In this document: piece after piece, positions 14,686 to 21,706 of the stretch
Layout of the letters: each line of letters starts with the position of its first letter
Position numbering within the stretch: the first letter of the stretch is position 1
NCBI GenBank assembly: GCA_024760905.1
Contig: CM045729.1
Span: forward strand, 82,304,050-82,368,049
DNA length: 64,000 bases
Direction of reading: 5' to 3'
Source of the DNA: Plotosus lineatus
Taxonomy: Eukaryota; Chordata; Actinopteri; Siluriformes; Plotosidae
The notes under the pieces: model-generated
What the model was told of the DNA's origin: nothing
Seen by the model: the letters and a program-made list of their open reading frames with translations, nothing else
The model's database searches: none
Made by a program: the position numbers and the translations under genes

Positions 14686-17600
14686 GTCTCTTCTCGGTTG
14701 GACATGCCCAAAACACCACACCAGGGAGGCTTTTGTGAGGCATTCTAACCAGGTGCCAGAGCCACTTCAACTGGCTCCTCTCAATGCGGAGGAGCAGCAG
14801 TTCTACTCTGAGCTCCACCCGGATGGCTGAGCTTCTCACCCTATCTCTAAGGGAGAGCCTACAAAGGAAGCTCACTCAGCTGCCAATCGCTCCAATGAGA
14901 GCTGGAGGTCCCGGATTGGTGAAGCTAAAAGGAAAACATCATCTGCAGTGACAAGATCAAATTTCCACCACACCAGAACCCCTCAACGCCTCGGCTGCAC
15001 CCACAAATTCTGTCCATAAAAATTATGAAGAAAATCGGACACAAAGGACAGCCTTGGTGGAAATGAATTCATCCTGTTGTTACCAATGCAGACCAAGCTC
15101 TGGCTTCGGTGATGCAGAAGCCGAATGGCCTGTAGAGACGGATCCGGTATGCCATACTCCCAGAACATGCCCCGCAAGATAGCCCGAGGGACATGATCGA
15201 AAGCCTTCTTTAAATACACAAAGCACATGTGGACAGATTGGGCAAACTCCCAACACCCCCTCCAGGATCCTATAGAGCATATAGAGCTGGTTGAGAGTGC
15301 CGTGGCAAGGACGAAAACCACATTGTTCCTCCTGAATCTGAGGTATCCATATCACCCGCTTGCTTCGGGGCATGGTTGTAGCTCTGCTGGAGGAAGGAGT
15401 TAAAGGCCCCTCTGACAGGAGACTCTGCCAAACGTTCCCAGGAAATCCTAACTACTCGCTGTGGTCTGTCAGGTCCGGAGGGTGGCTTTCCTTGCCATTG
15501 GAGCCAGCTCACCACCAATGATTGGTTGACAGCTCAGCGACCCTCCTCACCCGAGTGTCCAGAACGTGTGGCTGCACGCCCGGTGACATGACTACAAAGT
15601 CAATCATTGAACTGTGGACAAGTGCACTTATCGACACCCTTATGTTCGAACATGGTGTTCATGATGGACACACTGTGACGAGCACAGAGGTGCAACAATG
15701 AAACACCATTTGGGTTCAGACTGGAGAGTCCTTACCTATCGATCACACTCTTACAGGTCGCACTATTGTTGCCTATATGGGTATTGAAGTCTCCCAGGTG
15801 AACGTGTGATTCTTGCGGGGGAGAATTCTCCAACACTCCCCCTAAAGACTCCAAGAAGGTTGGGTACTCTGATCTGTGATTTGGTGCCTAAGCCAGTGGT
15901 TCTCAATTATTTTCTGTTACCCTGGGAAGAGGAAAACATTTTGTGCTCCCCCTCACTATGAATAGTGTCATTTGTCTGTGAAATTGTTTTAAGTAATCCT
16001 CTGCATAACACTATATCCTTATTAACATTATGAATACAAAAAATGAAGAAATATAGATCAACTTCCAACAAAGAATAACTTTATTGACTTTTTTAATCTT
16101 TAAACAAAAAGTTTTAAAGTACATCAATTTGCCTGAAATTAAAAAAAGTATCCTTATTTAAACTCTAAACATTTTTTGACCAACAATTTGAACCATTCGA
16201 TACTGAAAAATAAAATTAAATAAAATTAATGAATAATAATACATTCAAATTGATCAGCAATATTAACTCAGGAACACAATATATAAAACTCTCTAACCAA
16301 CAAAACAAAAATGAATAAAACAATTTATATATTTTTTTTTAATCAAAATTATTAAGTCCAGATTAATGGTACAATGAACATGTTTAACAGTGCACAGCTT
16401 TTCAAAGCCGGGTTTAAAGCTCGATACTGAACTCTCAGCTCCTGCTCAATGCTGAACTGGGACCTGCACTTATTTCCGCAGCAGTGACGTCATCCTGCAT
16501 GACAGAGACCGTGTGTGCTGCAGATAGAATCAGTTCCTCTGCTGTGCTGTGGGGTTTTCTATACTGAGCAGTTTGGTACTCCACCTTATCTGATGTTAAC
16601 AGAGCTCGCTGGTTTGCTGGAGTAGGATTCACAAAGCGGGATGGTTGTTGGCAATACTCGGCACGTTTTGGCTGAAAAAAACTCAGGTGGATTGTCAGCG
16701 TAATCGGGGTGTGATGTCTTTAAGTGACGGCTGAATTTATTTGAGTTCGTGCTCTCCGCCGCCAATGTTTTCAGACACAGTAAACACAGCGGTCTTTTCT
16801 TGTTTCTCACTGCAGCACAGTGAAGCCAAGTGCTACATACACTTCACCATACCTGCTCGACAGCTTTCAGGAGACTTTTGTTTCTCTCACTGTCTCCGTT
16901 TCTCTCCGCCTCTCTTTTCATCCCCATTAAATTTTTCATGGTGGGTTTATTAACTTCACTTCATATTTTACCATTGAGCTAATTCTCTCTGGGCACACTC
17001 TGACAACGAGGGAGCCACTGCCACCTACTTTTGTGGATGTACAATTACACTCTATTCTACTACGCCAAAAAAAAAAAAAACATGTTCCCTAGGATCACAC
17101 GTGCACTCCTTGCATCGCACCGTGCGCCCCACTATTTTAGAATCACTGGCTTAAGCACAAACAACAGTCAGGACCTGTTTCTTCACCCTTTCGTCAACCA
17201 GGGAGAACCCCAATGTATGGCCACCAAGACAGGGAACAACAAAGATGCCCACACCAGCTCGAGCCTGTCCCCATGAGCAACTGCAGACGGTAATAAGGTC
17301 CAACCCCTTCCAAGATGGGTGGTTCCAGATCACAAGCTATGCATTGAGGTGAGTCCAAATATATCTAGTCAGTATCTATCCACCTCATGCACCAGATTAG
17401 GTTCCTTTCCCACCAGAGAGGTGAGGTTCTTTGTCCCAAGAGTCAGAGTCAGTCGAGCCGAGGATTGGTCCAACAGAAACCATGTCTTTGGCTGCCACCC
17501 AACTCACACTCACCCGACACTTAGAACCCCTCCCACAGGTGTTGGGCCCATGGGAGGGTGGGTTCATGGGAGGGTGGGTTCATGGGAGGGTGGGTTCATG

Positions 17601-18056
17601 GGAGGGTGGGTTCATGGGAGGGTGGGTTCATGGGAGGGTGGGTTCATGGGAGGGTGGGCCCATGGGAGGGTGGGCCCATGGGAGGGTGGGCCCATGGGAG
17701 GGTGGGCCCATGGGAGGGTGGGCCCATGGGAGGGTGGGCCCATGTCTCCTTTTTGGGCTGGGCCTGGCCGGGCTCCATGGGCAGAAGCCTGACCACCAGG
17801 CACTTGCCTTTGAGCCCCTCCTCCAGGCCTGGTTCCAGGAGGGGACCCCGGTGACCCACATCCGGGGAAGGAAAACTATCTCCTCGTGTCTTTCTTCATA
17901 GAGGTTTTTTGAACCGAGCCTTGTCTCGGCCTTCACCTAAGACCTGTTTGCCTTGAGTGATCCTACCAGGGACATAATGCCCCCAACAACATAGCTCCTA
18001 TCACCATTAGGACATGCAAACCCCTCCACCACAATAAGGTGGCAATTCAAGGAGGA

Positions 18057-18137
<81 letters not shown>

Positions 18138-19259
18138 CATATATATATATATATATAAGTGTATATCCTTATTGCACTACACATTTTTTTAACTCTATAC
18201 CTTTATTTTATAAGCATTCTTTTGTTTAGGAGAACTTTATTAATCTCGCTGGCCTGCTGTTCGCCTGTAAGTACAGAGTGACTGTTCACACACTTAAAAC
18301 CAAGCACCACTCTGAACTCGGCACCGCCGCCTTTGTCACACCATCCTGTCCCGAGGTACGGAGCAAGACTGGGAAGTCTGTTGTTTGTCCAGAAGAGGAA
18401 GGTGAGAAAGTCTTTCCATCTGATCCTCAATATGATCAGAAACCTGCATCTCATCTTTATCCAAACAATTTCAGTGGCCGTGAAAGTGCTGATCAAACCT
18501 GAGAACCTAATGGCGTCCTTCACGATTGATGGAGACAACGTGACTGGCCACTTCTTCTGGCTCGTATCCCACCCCCAGCCTCATCAGCTGATCACGGGCC
18601 TCCAGGTCACATGGGCAGATGTGACAATTACGAATCAGAACAGCCTTTCGAACAGCATCATCTCCCAATCACAGATCCTCCCTCCAGTGAGTTCCTTCAC
18701 TCGCCGTTCATTTTCTCTTCTTTCAGGATGTTGAGCCCGTCAGGACTCCAGCATCCCCATGACCCTGATATGATAAAGTGGTTGGAGAAATTAGTGAGAG
18801 TGAGTGATGAGAACTTTCTATTGTGTTTTTTCAGGATTTTTTTTTTTTTTGGGAAATTTTGTTGGAATTTATTGTTCTTTGTCTAGGATCCTGATGTTTG
18901 GTTGTATTTTTGTTTAAAATAAAAAATTTTCGTGTGCTTGTTTTTGTGTTCCTTCTTCCAGACCCATAACTTTCTGGAGGTATTGAATCTCAGACCCATG
19001 TCTTCCTATAGATTAGAGGTGCAGGTCATCACCACTATAGGAGAAGGTCCTGCTAACATGAAGGTTTTCCACACTCCCAGTGTTTCCATGCACCACAGTA
19101 AGCTTCTCACACACACTGCTTTAACTTTCTCAGCACACTTTACATGATCCATGATCTGTAACAAAATATAAATCAGTCCTGATCAAGTTTTCAATCTTCC
19201 CAGGACCTAAACTGCATCAGCACTCAGGGCATCAGAAATACTCTTCAGACAAACATTAA
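9..19259 (+). CDS. anos1: anos1 (anosmin-1), coding exons 2 to last
   Basis: This is a spliced gene for anosmin-1, a secreted extracellular-matrix glycoprotein that acts in neuronal and GnRH-cell migration and binds heparan sulfate and FGFR1 (family knowledge). Exons seen: 9-71, 167-389, 10578-10762, 11247-11376, 12698-12903, 13595-13742, 13835-13963, 14476-14564, 18230-18401, 18475-18686, 18962-19097 and 19204-19259. All have AG/GT borders and the phases chain without a break, giving about 582 codons before TAA. Domain order is end of the Cys-rich region, WAP, four fibronectin type III domains and a His-rich tail, as in human anosmin-1 (680 aa). The first coding exon with the signal peptide is upstream of the window. 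Nothing here decides between the teleost a and b paralogs. I see no break in the exons. Confidence 0.95.
167..389 (+). CDS. anos1: anos1 exon: WAP four-disulfide core domain
   Basis: Enters in phase 0 after TTTCCAG and ends in phase 1 at GTACCT. It encodes [16 protein letters not shown] followed by a WAP domain with the eight-cysteine pattern (CPAP, AAAC, ASC, LHC, KCC, NGC, QTC), ending [11 protein letters not shown] domains are protease-inhibitor-like folds; in anosmin-1 the domain precedes the first FN3. A 10.2-kb intron follows. Confidence 0.95.
478..712 (+). repeat. tRNA-derived SINE with L2-like tail, internally deleted
   Basis: The tRNA-like head (A-box-like GGCCTAGCGTATTAGGTGCTGG region, B-box-like GGTTCAAGCCCC), the body (GTTATCAAAGGCC...ATGTCTCTCACTGT) and the tail CCTAATTAGGATTAAGCGG are the same family as the copy at 4649-4985. 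About 100 bases of the body are missing between TGTATGGTG and TGTACTCTG. The target duplication is only a weak ATTCTG, so the ends are approximate. Confidence 0.75.
720..1490. other. anos1 intron, nothing recognised
   Basis: AT-rich intronic sequence. I see no gene, RNA gene or clear mobile element in it. Confidence 0.5.
1495..1770 (+). repeat. Degenerate fish SINE/LINE-tail repeat
   Basis: Contains the common fish repeat string pattern (GGGTTTGAATCCCAC, then a GGGTTCCTTCTGGG-like block, AAACACATGCACATTAGGTC, and GACCCTGTGATGGTCTGAC). It is diverged and the borders are not sharp. A related fragment is at 10955-11115. Confidence 0.5.
1818..2016 (+). repeat. GGAT-type simple repeat, left block
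   Basis: Imperfect tandem GGAT/GGCT/GAAT tetranucleotides. It continues at 2239-2580 on the far side of a small hAT-type insertion. The open frames made of Ile-His-Pro-Ser over it are a product of the repeat. Confidence 0.85.
2017..2230. mobile_element. Short non-autonomous hAT-like element (MITE)
   Basis: 214 bp with terminal inverted repeats. The left end CAGGGGTGCTCAATCCTGCT is mirrored by CAGGATTGAGCACAACCTG at the right end, and the similarity continues inward through the CTGGAGATCTACC block. The flanks form an 8-bp duplication with one mismatch, ATGTGCAG (2009-2016) and ATGTACAG (2231-2238), as expected for hAT elements. No coding capacity. It is inserted in the GGAT repeat. Confidence 0.8.
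2239..2580 (+). repeat. GGAT-type simple repeat, right block
   Basis: Continuation of the tetranucleotide tract interrupted by the element at 2017-2230. Unit variants are GGAT, GAAT, GGCT and AGAT. Confidence 0.85.
2590..3097. other. anos1 intron, nothing recognised
   Basis: No supported feature. A 116-codon open frame at 2718-3068 shows no domain or homology I recognise and is treated as chance. Confidence 0.45.
3108..3433 (+). repeat. tRNA-derived SINE with L2-like tail
   Basis: Head GGTGGCCTAGTGGTAAAGG (A-box type) and B-box-like GTTCAAGCCCC, then the family body, then CTAATTAGGATTAAGTGG and a TGAATGAAT tail. Flanked by a 10-bp duplication TTCTCACCTG (3098-3107 and 3434-3443), which fixes the ends. 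Confidence 0.88.
3444..4634. other. anos1 intron with TTTA tract, nothing else recognised
   Basis: Holds a (TTTA)n tract near 4058-4093 and an 11-G run near 4271. The open frames here (for example 62 aa at 3606-3794) have no recognisable domain. Confidence 0.5.
4649..4985 (+). repeat. Complete tRNA-derived SINE with L2-like tail
   Basis: The best copy of the family in the window. It has a tRNA-like head (TGGTCTAGTGGTATAGGG and GGGTTCGAGTCTC as A and B boxes), a roughly 150-bp body with the GCTAACTGGGTTATCAAAGG and GAACCATTGCTGACTTTCG blocks, then a GGGTGTACTCTGCCCTCG...CCTAATTAGGATTAAGCGG tail like L2-group LINE ends. A 14-bp target duplication ATCAACCCAAGAAG (4635-4648, 4986-4999) marks it as a retroposition event. 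Confidence 0.93.
5000..6060. other. anos1 intron, nothing recognised
   Basis: AT-rich intronic DNA. No supported gene or repeat boundary seen. Confidence 0.45.
6090..6353 (+). pseudogene. LINE reverse-transcriptase C-terminal fragment
   Basis: The frame at 6063-6353 contains a stretch ([20 protein letters not shown], then RLNELI) resembling the C-terminal part of fish non-LTR reverse transcriptases, where an FYAVVCW-like block is followed by RLNKLI. Only this segment is recognisable and both ends are unclear. It decayed in place inside the anos1 intron. Confidence 0.5.
6402..6471 (+). repeat. (GATA)n microsatellite
   Basis: About 17 near-perfect GATA units. They produce the Ile-Tyr-Leu-Ser repeats seen in translation. 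Confidence 0.97.
6812..6912 (+). repeat. Compound (AC)n-(TA)n microsatellite
   Basis: An (AC) tract to about 6845 followed by a (TA) tract to about 6911. Confidence 0.97.
7585..8610 (+). pseudogene. LINE apurinic endonuclease domain
   Basis: 341 codons of EEP-type endonuclease. DFNARVD corresponds to the catalytic DxN block and TDHRLV to the C-terminal DH motif. The ETR motif glutamate is replaced (VTRL), which alone would be expected to impair catalysis. The frame is open upstream to about 7490. It belongs to the LINE spanning 7480-10298. Confidence 0.85.
8731..9807 (+). pseudogene. LINE reverse transcriptase, broken
   Basis: Two open stretches (8731-9531 and 9544-9807) carry RT blocks in order: the GKAPGKDGI fingers motif, NYRGISLLS, the [10 protein letters not shown] palm region and the FADDC catalytic box. 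A stop at 9529-9531 and frame changes between blocks disable it. Part of the LINE at 7480-10298. Confidence 0.85.
10546..10561 (+). repeat. Poly-C tract before an anos1 acceptor
   Basis: Sixteen C residues, 15 bases upstream of the AG at 10576-10577. Probably part of the polypyrimidine tract of that exon. Confidence 0.9.
10578..10762 (+). CDS. anos1: anos1 exon: first half of FN3-1
   Basis: Acceptor GTTCCAG, phase-1 entry (G|GT completes Gly), ends in phase 0 before GTTTAG. Encodes [15 protein letters not shown], a WSSKFN block and [19 protein letters not shown] residues (here [18 protein letters not shown]), the most strongly conserved stretch of anosmin-1 and part of its FGFR1/heparin-interacting first FN3 domain (known from the family). 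Confidence 0.97.
10955..11115 (+). repeat. Degenerate fish SINE/LINE-tail fragment
   Basis: Holds CTTCGAGTCCCGG, a GGGTTTCCCCTGGGTACTTC block, AAAAACATGCATATTAC and GGCCCTGCAATGGACTGATG, a pattern shared with 1495-1770. Diverged, with no clear target duplication. Confidence 0.55.
11247..11376 (+). CDS. anos1: anos1 exon: second half of FN3-1
   Basis: Acceptor TTTCAG, donor GTGAGT, phases 0 to 1. Encodes [20 protein letters not shown] then [19 protein letters not shown], the closing strands of the first FN3 domain, near-identical in pattern to human anosmin-1. Confidence 0.97.
11521..11603 (+). repeat. (GT)n microsatellite
   Basis: About 41 TG units in the anos1 intron after the FN3-1 exons. 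Confidence 0.98.
11706..11792 (+). repeat. (GT)n microsatellite with GCGT variant end
   Basis: A second TG tract 100 bp downstream of the first, ending in several TGCG/TGGG variants. Confidence 0.97.
11881..12217 (+). repeat. tRNA-derived SINE with L2-like tail
   Basis: Head GGTGGCCTGGTGGTAAAGG, B-box-like GGGTTCAAGCCCC, the family body, and CCTAATTAGGATCAAGTGG with an ATAAATGAAT tail. Ten-bp duplication AATGGAACAT (11871-11880, 12218-12227). Confidence 0.9.
12398..12480 (+). repeat. SINE/L2 tail fragment
   Basis: Only the 3' part of the SINE family remains: CTGCCCTCGACCAGAGTCGG, a CAGGATTAAGTG block and a TGAATGAATT tail. A 5'-truncated insertion or remnant. Confidence 0.7.
12698..12903 (+). 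CDS. anos1: anos1 exon: FN3-2, first part
   Basis: Acceptor CACTGCAG, donor GTAAAG, phase 1 to 0. Encodes [20 protein letters not shown], then [20 protein letters not shown] and a basic KKKRRM cluster. The basic run matches the position of the KKKRR segment in human anosmin-1. Confidence 0.96.
13102..13159 (+). repeat. (TG)n microsatellite
   Basis: About 29 TG units in the intron between 12903 and 13595. Confidence 0.98.
13312..13370 (+). repeat. (CA)n microsatellite
   Basis: About 29 CA units. It is complementary to the TG tracts on both sides in the same intron and could pair with them in the transcript. Confidence 0.98.
13517..13590 (+). repeat. (TG)n tract abutting an anos1 acceptor
   Basis: About 36 TG units ending directly at TTCCAG, so the dinucleotide tract itself takes the place of the polypyrimidine tract of the exon at 13595. 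Confidence 0.97.
13595..13742 (+). CDS. anos1: anos1 exon: FN3-2, second part
   Basis: Phase 0 entry. Encodes [20 protein letters not shown] and [20 protein letters not shown], matching the human segment with VELQAITYWGQTRLKS. The donor is read as GTATAA at 13743 because this keeps phase 1 for the next exon. This donor is the weakest border in the model. Confidence 0.9.
13835..13963 (+). CDS. anos1: anos1 exon: start of FN3-3
   Basis: Acceptor GGCTACACAG, donor GTGAAT, phase 1 to 1. Encodes [16 protein letters not shown], then [20 protein letters not shown], matching the human [20 protein letters not shown] block. Confidence 0.95.
14060..14475. other. anos1 intron, nothing recognised
   Basis: Ordinary intronic sequence with a GGGGGGTGGGGGG run near 14380. 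No other feature seen. Confidence 0.5.
14476..14564 (+). CDS. anos1: anos1 exon: middle of FN3-3
   Basis: Acceptor TTTTTCAG, donor GTCAGT, phase 1 to 0. Encodes [20 protein letters not shown] then [10 protein letters not shown], matching human NRYHVRWFPEACAHN...MTH. A 3.7-kb repeat-filled intron follows. Confidence 0.93.
14611..14683 (+). repeat. (CA)n microsatellite at a LINE 3' end
   Basis: About 36 CA units directly beyond the 3' end of the antisense LINE at 14684-18056, so it may have grown from that element's tail. Confidence 0.97.
15894..17148. mobile_element. hAT-type DNA transposon remnant
   Basis: 1255 bp bounded by CAGTGGTTCTCAATT on the left and the inverse of CAGTGATTCTAAAAT on the right, the terminal pattern of hAT/Charlie elements. 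Flanked by an 8-bp duplication with one difference: GCCTAAGC (15886-15893) and GCTTAAGC (17149-17156). On the minus strand at about 16586-16810 it encodes a BED-type zinc-finger remnant ([11 protein letters not shown], then [13 protein letters not shown]), as in ZBED5-like hAT transposases. The rest of the transposase is missing, so it is non-autonomous. Confidence 0.87.
16586..16810 (-). pseudogene. hAT transposase BED zinc-finger remnant
   Basis: 74 codons with a CxxC (CLLC) and an HLKTSH pair (HxxxxH) in the arrangement of BED fingers, followed by PPEFF. Such fingers bind DNA at the N-terminus of hAT transposases. No catalytic domain follows. It lies within the TIR-bounded element at 15894-17148. 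Confidence 0.75.
17545..17740 (+). repeat. 16-bp minisatellite with two unit types in blocks
   Basis: Twelve full units: one GGCCCATGGGAGGGTG, then six GGTTCATGGGAGGGTG, then five GGCCCATGGGAGGGTG, then a partial unit. The two types differ at two adjacent bases (CC/TT). It lies inside the antisense LINE, and several open frames over it (SWEGGFMGG patterns) come only from the repeat. Confidence 0.95.
18058..18157 (+). repeat. (TA)n microsatellite
   Basis: An AT tract of about 76 bp plus a second short run after an ACATACATAC break, at the 5' edge of the antisense LINE and 70 bp upstream of an anos1 exon. Confidence 0.97.
18230..18401 (+). CDS. anos1: anos1 exon: end of FN3-3
   Basis: Acceptor TTGTTTAG, donor GTGAGA, phase 0 to 1. 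Encodes [20 protein letters not shown], then [13 protein letters not shown] and a VVCPEEE end. Matches the human CKYKVTVQPI...FFTTPPC segment. Confidence 0.93.
18475..18686 (+). CDS. anos1: anos1 exon: first part of FN3-4
   Basis: Acceptor ATTTCAG, donor GTGAGT, phase 1 to 0. Encodes [20 protein letters not shown], the DNVTGHFFW block, a [13 protein letters not shown] block and [16 protein letters not shown]. The last block is almost the same as in human anosmin-1 ([15 protein letters not shown]). Confidence 0.97.
18962..19097 (+). CDS. anos1: anos1 exon: end of FN3-4
   Basis: Acceptor CTTCTTCCAG, donor GTAAGC, phase 0 to 1. Encodes [20 protein letters not shown] then [20 protein letters not shown], matching human [22 protein letters not shown]. 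Confidence 0.97.
19204..19259 (+). CDS. anos1: anos1 last coding exon: His-rich tail and stop
   Basis: Acceptor CTTCCCAG, phase 1 entry. It encodes [18 protein letters not shown] and stops at TAA 19257-19259. Short, but the phase fits and the His/Lys/Tyr-rich content corresponds to the human C-terminus (HLKHRHPHHYKPSPERY). Confidence 0.88.
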
Positions 19260-19853
19260 GAAGGTCTACTTTCAGGAAATGACTCTCAGACAATCTCTCT
19301 GACTGATTCCCTCACTGAAGAATGACTTTTGAGTTTGGGTTTGGTTCTTGACCGGTTCTCCTACTGAAATAACAATGGCTGGGAAAACTTCTGATGATCA
19401 TAATGGGAGAAATGGCCCTCGACTGATTCTCCTCGTAAAGCTGGTTCTGGTGTTGGGGCCTATCAGTATAAGATCTGGATGGGTTCGGCCAGAGGAAGAA
19501 TTGGTTCTGGACCGGATCTGATCTGTTTTGTTTTCTGTACTGTGTAACCTGAGAAAAGTGGTACTTGAGTTCTCTTAAAGGAAAAAGGAGAACTATGTGC
19601 TGGTTCTCTTTCAGACAGCACTGATTCCATTCTCCTGACTAAATTTATAGACTGGTCCTCCTCATGAAACGGGTTCCACTTCTGTAAGACTGTGTTCAAA
19701 ACTCGTTTTTGAAAGGTACTCTTATAAAAAAAGGGAATTTTGTAAGTTTTTTAAAAGTGAAGATCTTTTTTTTTGCTAGAGAGCAATGCGGAGATGTTTG
19801 ATAATGAACAGATGAATGTGTCTTCAGAAAGCGGGAAGTTTAGCAGTGGGAAA

Positions 19854-19936
<83 letters not shown>

Positions 19937-20400
19937 TGCGTGTGTGTGGAGAAGCTTTTGACTTTAAAATGTTCAAACTTTTTTTCTTTTCCAGAGGAAT
20001 AGCTCTGGTTTATAAACTGTAAATAAGTTATCCTCATGTTAATCTGCATGTCTGTTGTTGCCCTTTATTAAAAGAATTTGTGAATATTTTCCTCTAACAG
20101 ACTAACAGAGAGCCTGAATGAGGAATATCACAACGTGTGTTGTTTATTAATAACTTTATAACATTCAGAATTAAATGGTATGAGCTGTATATGTTCGTGG
20201 AGAATGTATGTGCTTCATCAGTATTTATTTTCTTGTGTACTGTTGAGTGGCGTGTTACTTATGTTTGTACTGTATTCTTCCGAAAGTTAAAGCTTTTGCT
20301 AAAAACATTTTACATTAAATGAAAAGTTTATTTATGTTGAATGTTTTTAGCAGTCATCATTTTGCGTTTTATTAAGTAATAAAAAATCATACTGCAGTTC
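19260..20400 (+). other. anos1: Probable anos1 3' untranslated region
   Basis: No open frame of note. It contains a (TG)n tract at 19855-19931 and an AATAAA at 20378-20383 that could serve as the polyadenylation signal. Extent inferred; no transcript evidence. Confidence 0.5.
19855..19945 (+). repeat. (TG)n microsatellite
   Basis: About 38 TG units with a GCGCGTGCG variant end, in the presumed anos1 3' UTR. Confidence 0.97.
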
Positions 20401-20499
20401 CTTGAAATCATTTCCCACTGAAGCATGCAAGCCAAAGAAAGTAAAAAAAAAAAAAAAACTCCTGCCTGGCAGGGGTGGGATAAGTGGGTATATATGTAT

Positions 20500-21123
20500 T
20501 GTAAAAGTGCACCATATTATCATGTACTCTGGTACAAATACTGATTTATATAACTATATAATGGTGATTTATTTCTCTGTGTTTTGCTATTCTTAAATGC
20601 TTGCTGAGAATAATCAAATGATAGGCTTAAGGGAGCATTCATGTCTAGTGTAAAAATGCTTACTTAAACAAAAGTGCATGCTGAGACACCTGTGACACAG
20701 TGCATGTTTTCACACCTACGACACCCTGAGCCTTCTGCGGTCTGTGTGATATTTAACAGACTCGACAGTGTCTAGTTCGGTGGTGTCCTAAGTTGCAGAT
20801 CACCTCGAGGTCAGGAGGCGACAGGGTGAAACTGAAGTGAAGGGGTGTGTGGGGGTTGTGAGGCACCCGGATAGAGCCCAGACTTATCGCATCCTGTTGA
20901 GACAACAACACAGCGTAGACCCAGTCCCAAACCAGGAAGAAGGAACCTGCTCTGAAGCCCTTAAAAGCACACACCCGCGAGTGAGACCTCAGACCTTAAC
21001 TAGCGTGTCTTTTATGCATGTTTGTTGGGTCTCCGTCCTCTGCAGACGACGCAATAAAGCTTCTCATATTCAACTCAAAACCAGTCTCCAGTCATCTTCT
21101 TCCACATTCAATGGATCCTAACA
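20500..21123 (+). repeat. ERV-A 5' LTR
   Basis: 624 bp, starting TGTAAAAGTG and ending GGATCCTAACA (TG...CA). AATAAA at 21053-21058 lies in the R-like part. The only difference from the 3' LTR (27760-28383) that I found is C at 20738 against T at 27998. The last ~110 bp closely match the ERV-B LTR, while the first part (U3) does not. Confidence 0.97.
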
Positions 21124-21127
21124 GTTT

Positions 21128-21145
21128 TCGGGGCTCGTCCGGGAT
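21128..21145 (+). other. ERV-A primer binding site, proline-tRNA type
   Basis: TCGGGGCTCGTCCGGGAT, four bases after the LTR. It matches the proline-tRNA primer site of murine-leukemia-type viruses (TGGGGGCTCGTCCGGGAT) at 17 of 18 bases, differing at the second. ERV-B has the perfect form. Confidence 0.93.
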
Positions 21146-21228
21146 GTGGTAGAGGAACGTGAGTTGAGGAAATTCGACCCAAACTTTTTCCTTGTGAACC
21201 AAGGAGGAGGACACAGGCCGGCAATCAC

Positions 21229-21240
21229 TAACAGGTAAGC
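21229..21240 (+). promoter_or_regulatory. ERV-A leader splice-donor-like site
   Basis: ACAG|GTAAGC with the cut after 21234. An equivalent AAAG|GTAAGC lies in the ERV-B leader near 39987. Position after the primer site suits the donor used for subgenomic env RNA in simple retroviruses. Usage is inferred. Confidence 0.6.
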
Positions 21241-21528
21241 AGAACCTGTTTAAATCGAACTCTGCATATTGACTAAACTAAAAACTGTGTCCTCTCCAGA
21301 AGTTTGAAGGAAAAGAATTAAAAGAGTTGTATGAGAACCTAATTTTAAGATTTAAAGGTAAATTAAGAGAGATAAGAGATTTAAGAATAAACATAGACGC
21401 GCCTTGGAGGTGGCGTACCCTCCCGGTCTCTGACGAGGGGCCGTGGTAATGGCTGGGTTGGAGTCCCGGGGGATTGAAGGCTCCCCAAAGTACCACGTCA
21501 GTGCTATATAAAACTGTACGTCGTAGTC

Positions 21529-21706
21529 GGGTGAAAGGCCCTCAACGGATTAGCCGTTGAAAGCATGCGTCTATGTGGGTGAAAGGCCCCCAATACGCTG
21601 AGGTATTGGAAGCATTAGTAATTGGGTGAAAGGCCCTCAACGGATTAGCCGTTGAAAGCATTATTTGGGTGAAAGGCCCCCAATACGCTGAGGTATTGGA
21701 AGCATT
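21529..21706 (+). promoter_or_regulatory. ERV-A leader: four tandem stem-loops (packaging-signal candidate)
   Basis: Four hairpins alternate A-B-A-B, each preceded by GGGTGAAAGGCC. Type A: TCAACGG / ATTAG loop / CCGTTGA (21542-21560 and 21637-21655). Type B: CCAATAC / GCTGAG loop / GTATTGG (21590-21609 and 21680-21699). ERV-B has B-B-A in its leader. They lie between the splice-donor-like site and gag, where gammaretroviruses keep their RNA dimerisation and packaging signals. Role inferred from position and structure. Confidence 0.75.

Larger units (their letters stand above)
14684..18056 (-). mobile_element. Degenerate antisense LINE interrupted by a hAT element
   Basis: On the minus strand the translation shows RT blocks such as [39 protein letters not shown] and [19 protein letters not shown], matching the common fish LINE type with a VDLEKAFDRVPR palm region. 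The 3' part (about 14690-14830) encodes [18 protein letters not shown], also typical. Many stops and frame changes. The part from about 17157 to 18056 is the upstream (endonuclease-side) half, separated by the hAT insertion at 15894-17148, and it contains a 16-bp minisatellite. Clade not assigned; CR1/L2/Rex-like is a guess. Confidence 0.75.

Noticed and set aside
17319..17936. Gly/Trp-rich and His/Pro-rich open frames up to 157 aa
   Set aside because: Created by the 16-bp minisatellite; all frames over it are open.
20753..21121. Open frames repeated at 28013-28381
   Set aside because: They lie within the LTRs and recur only because the LTRs are duplicated.
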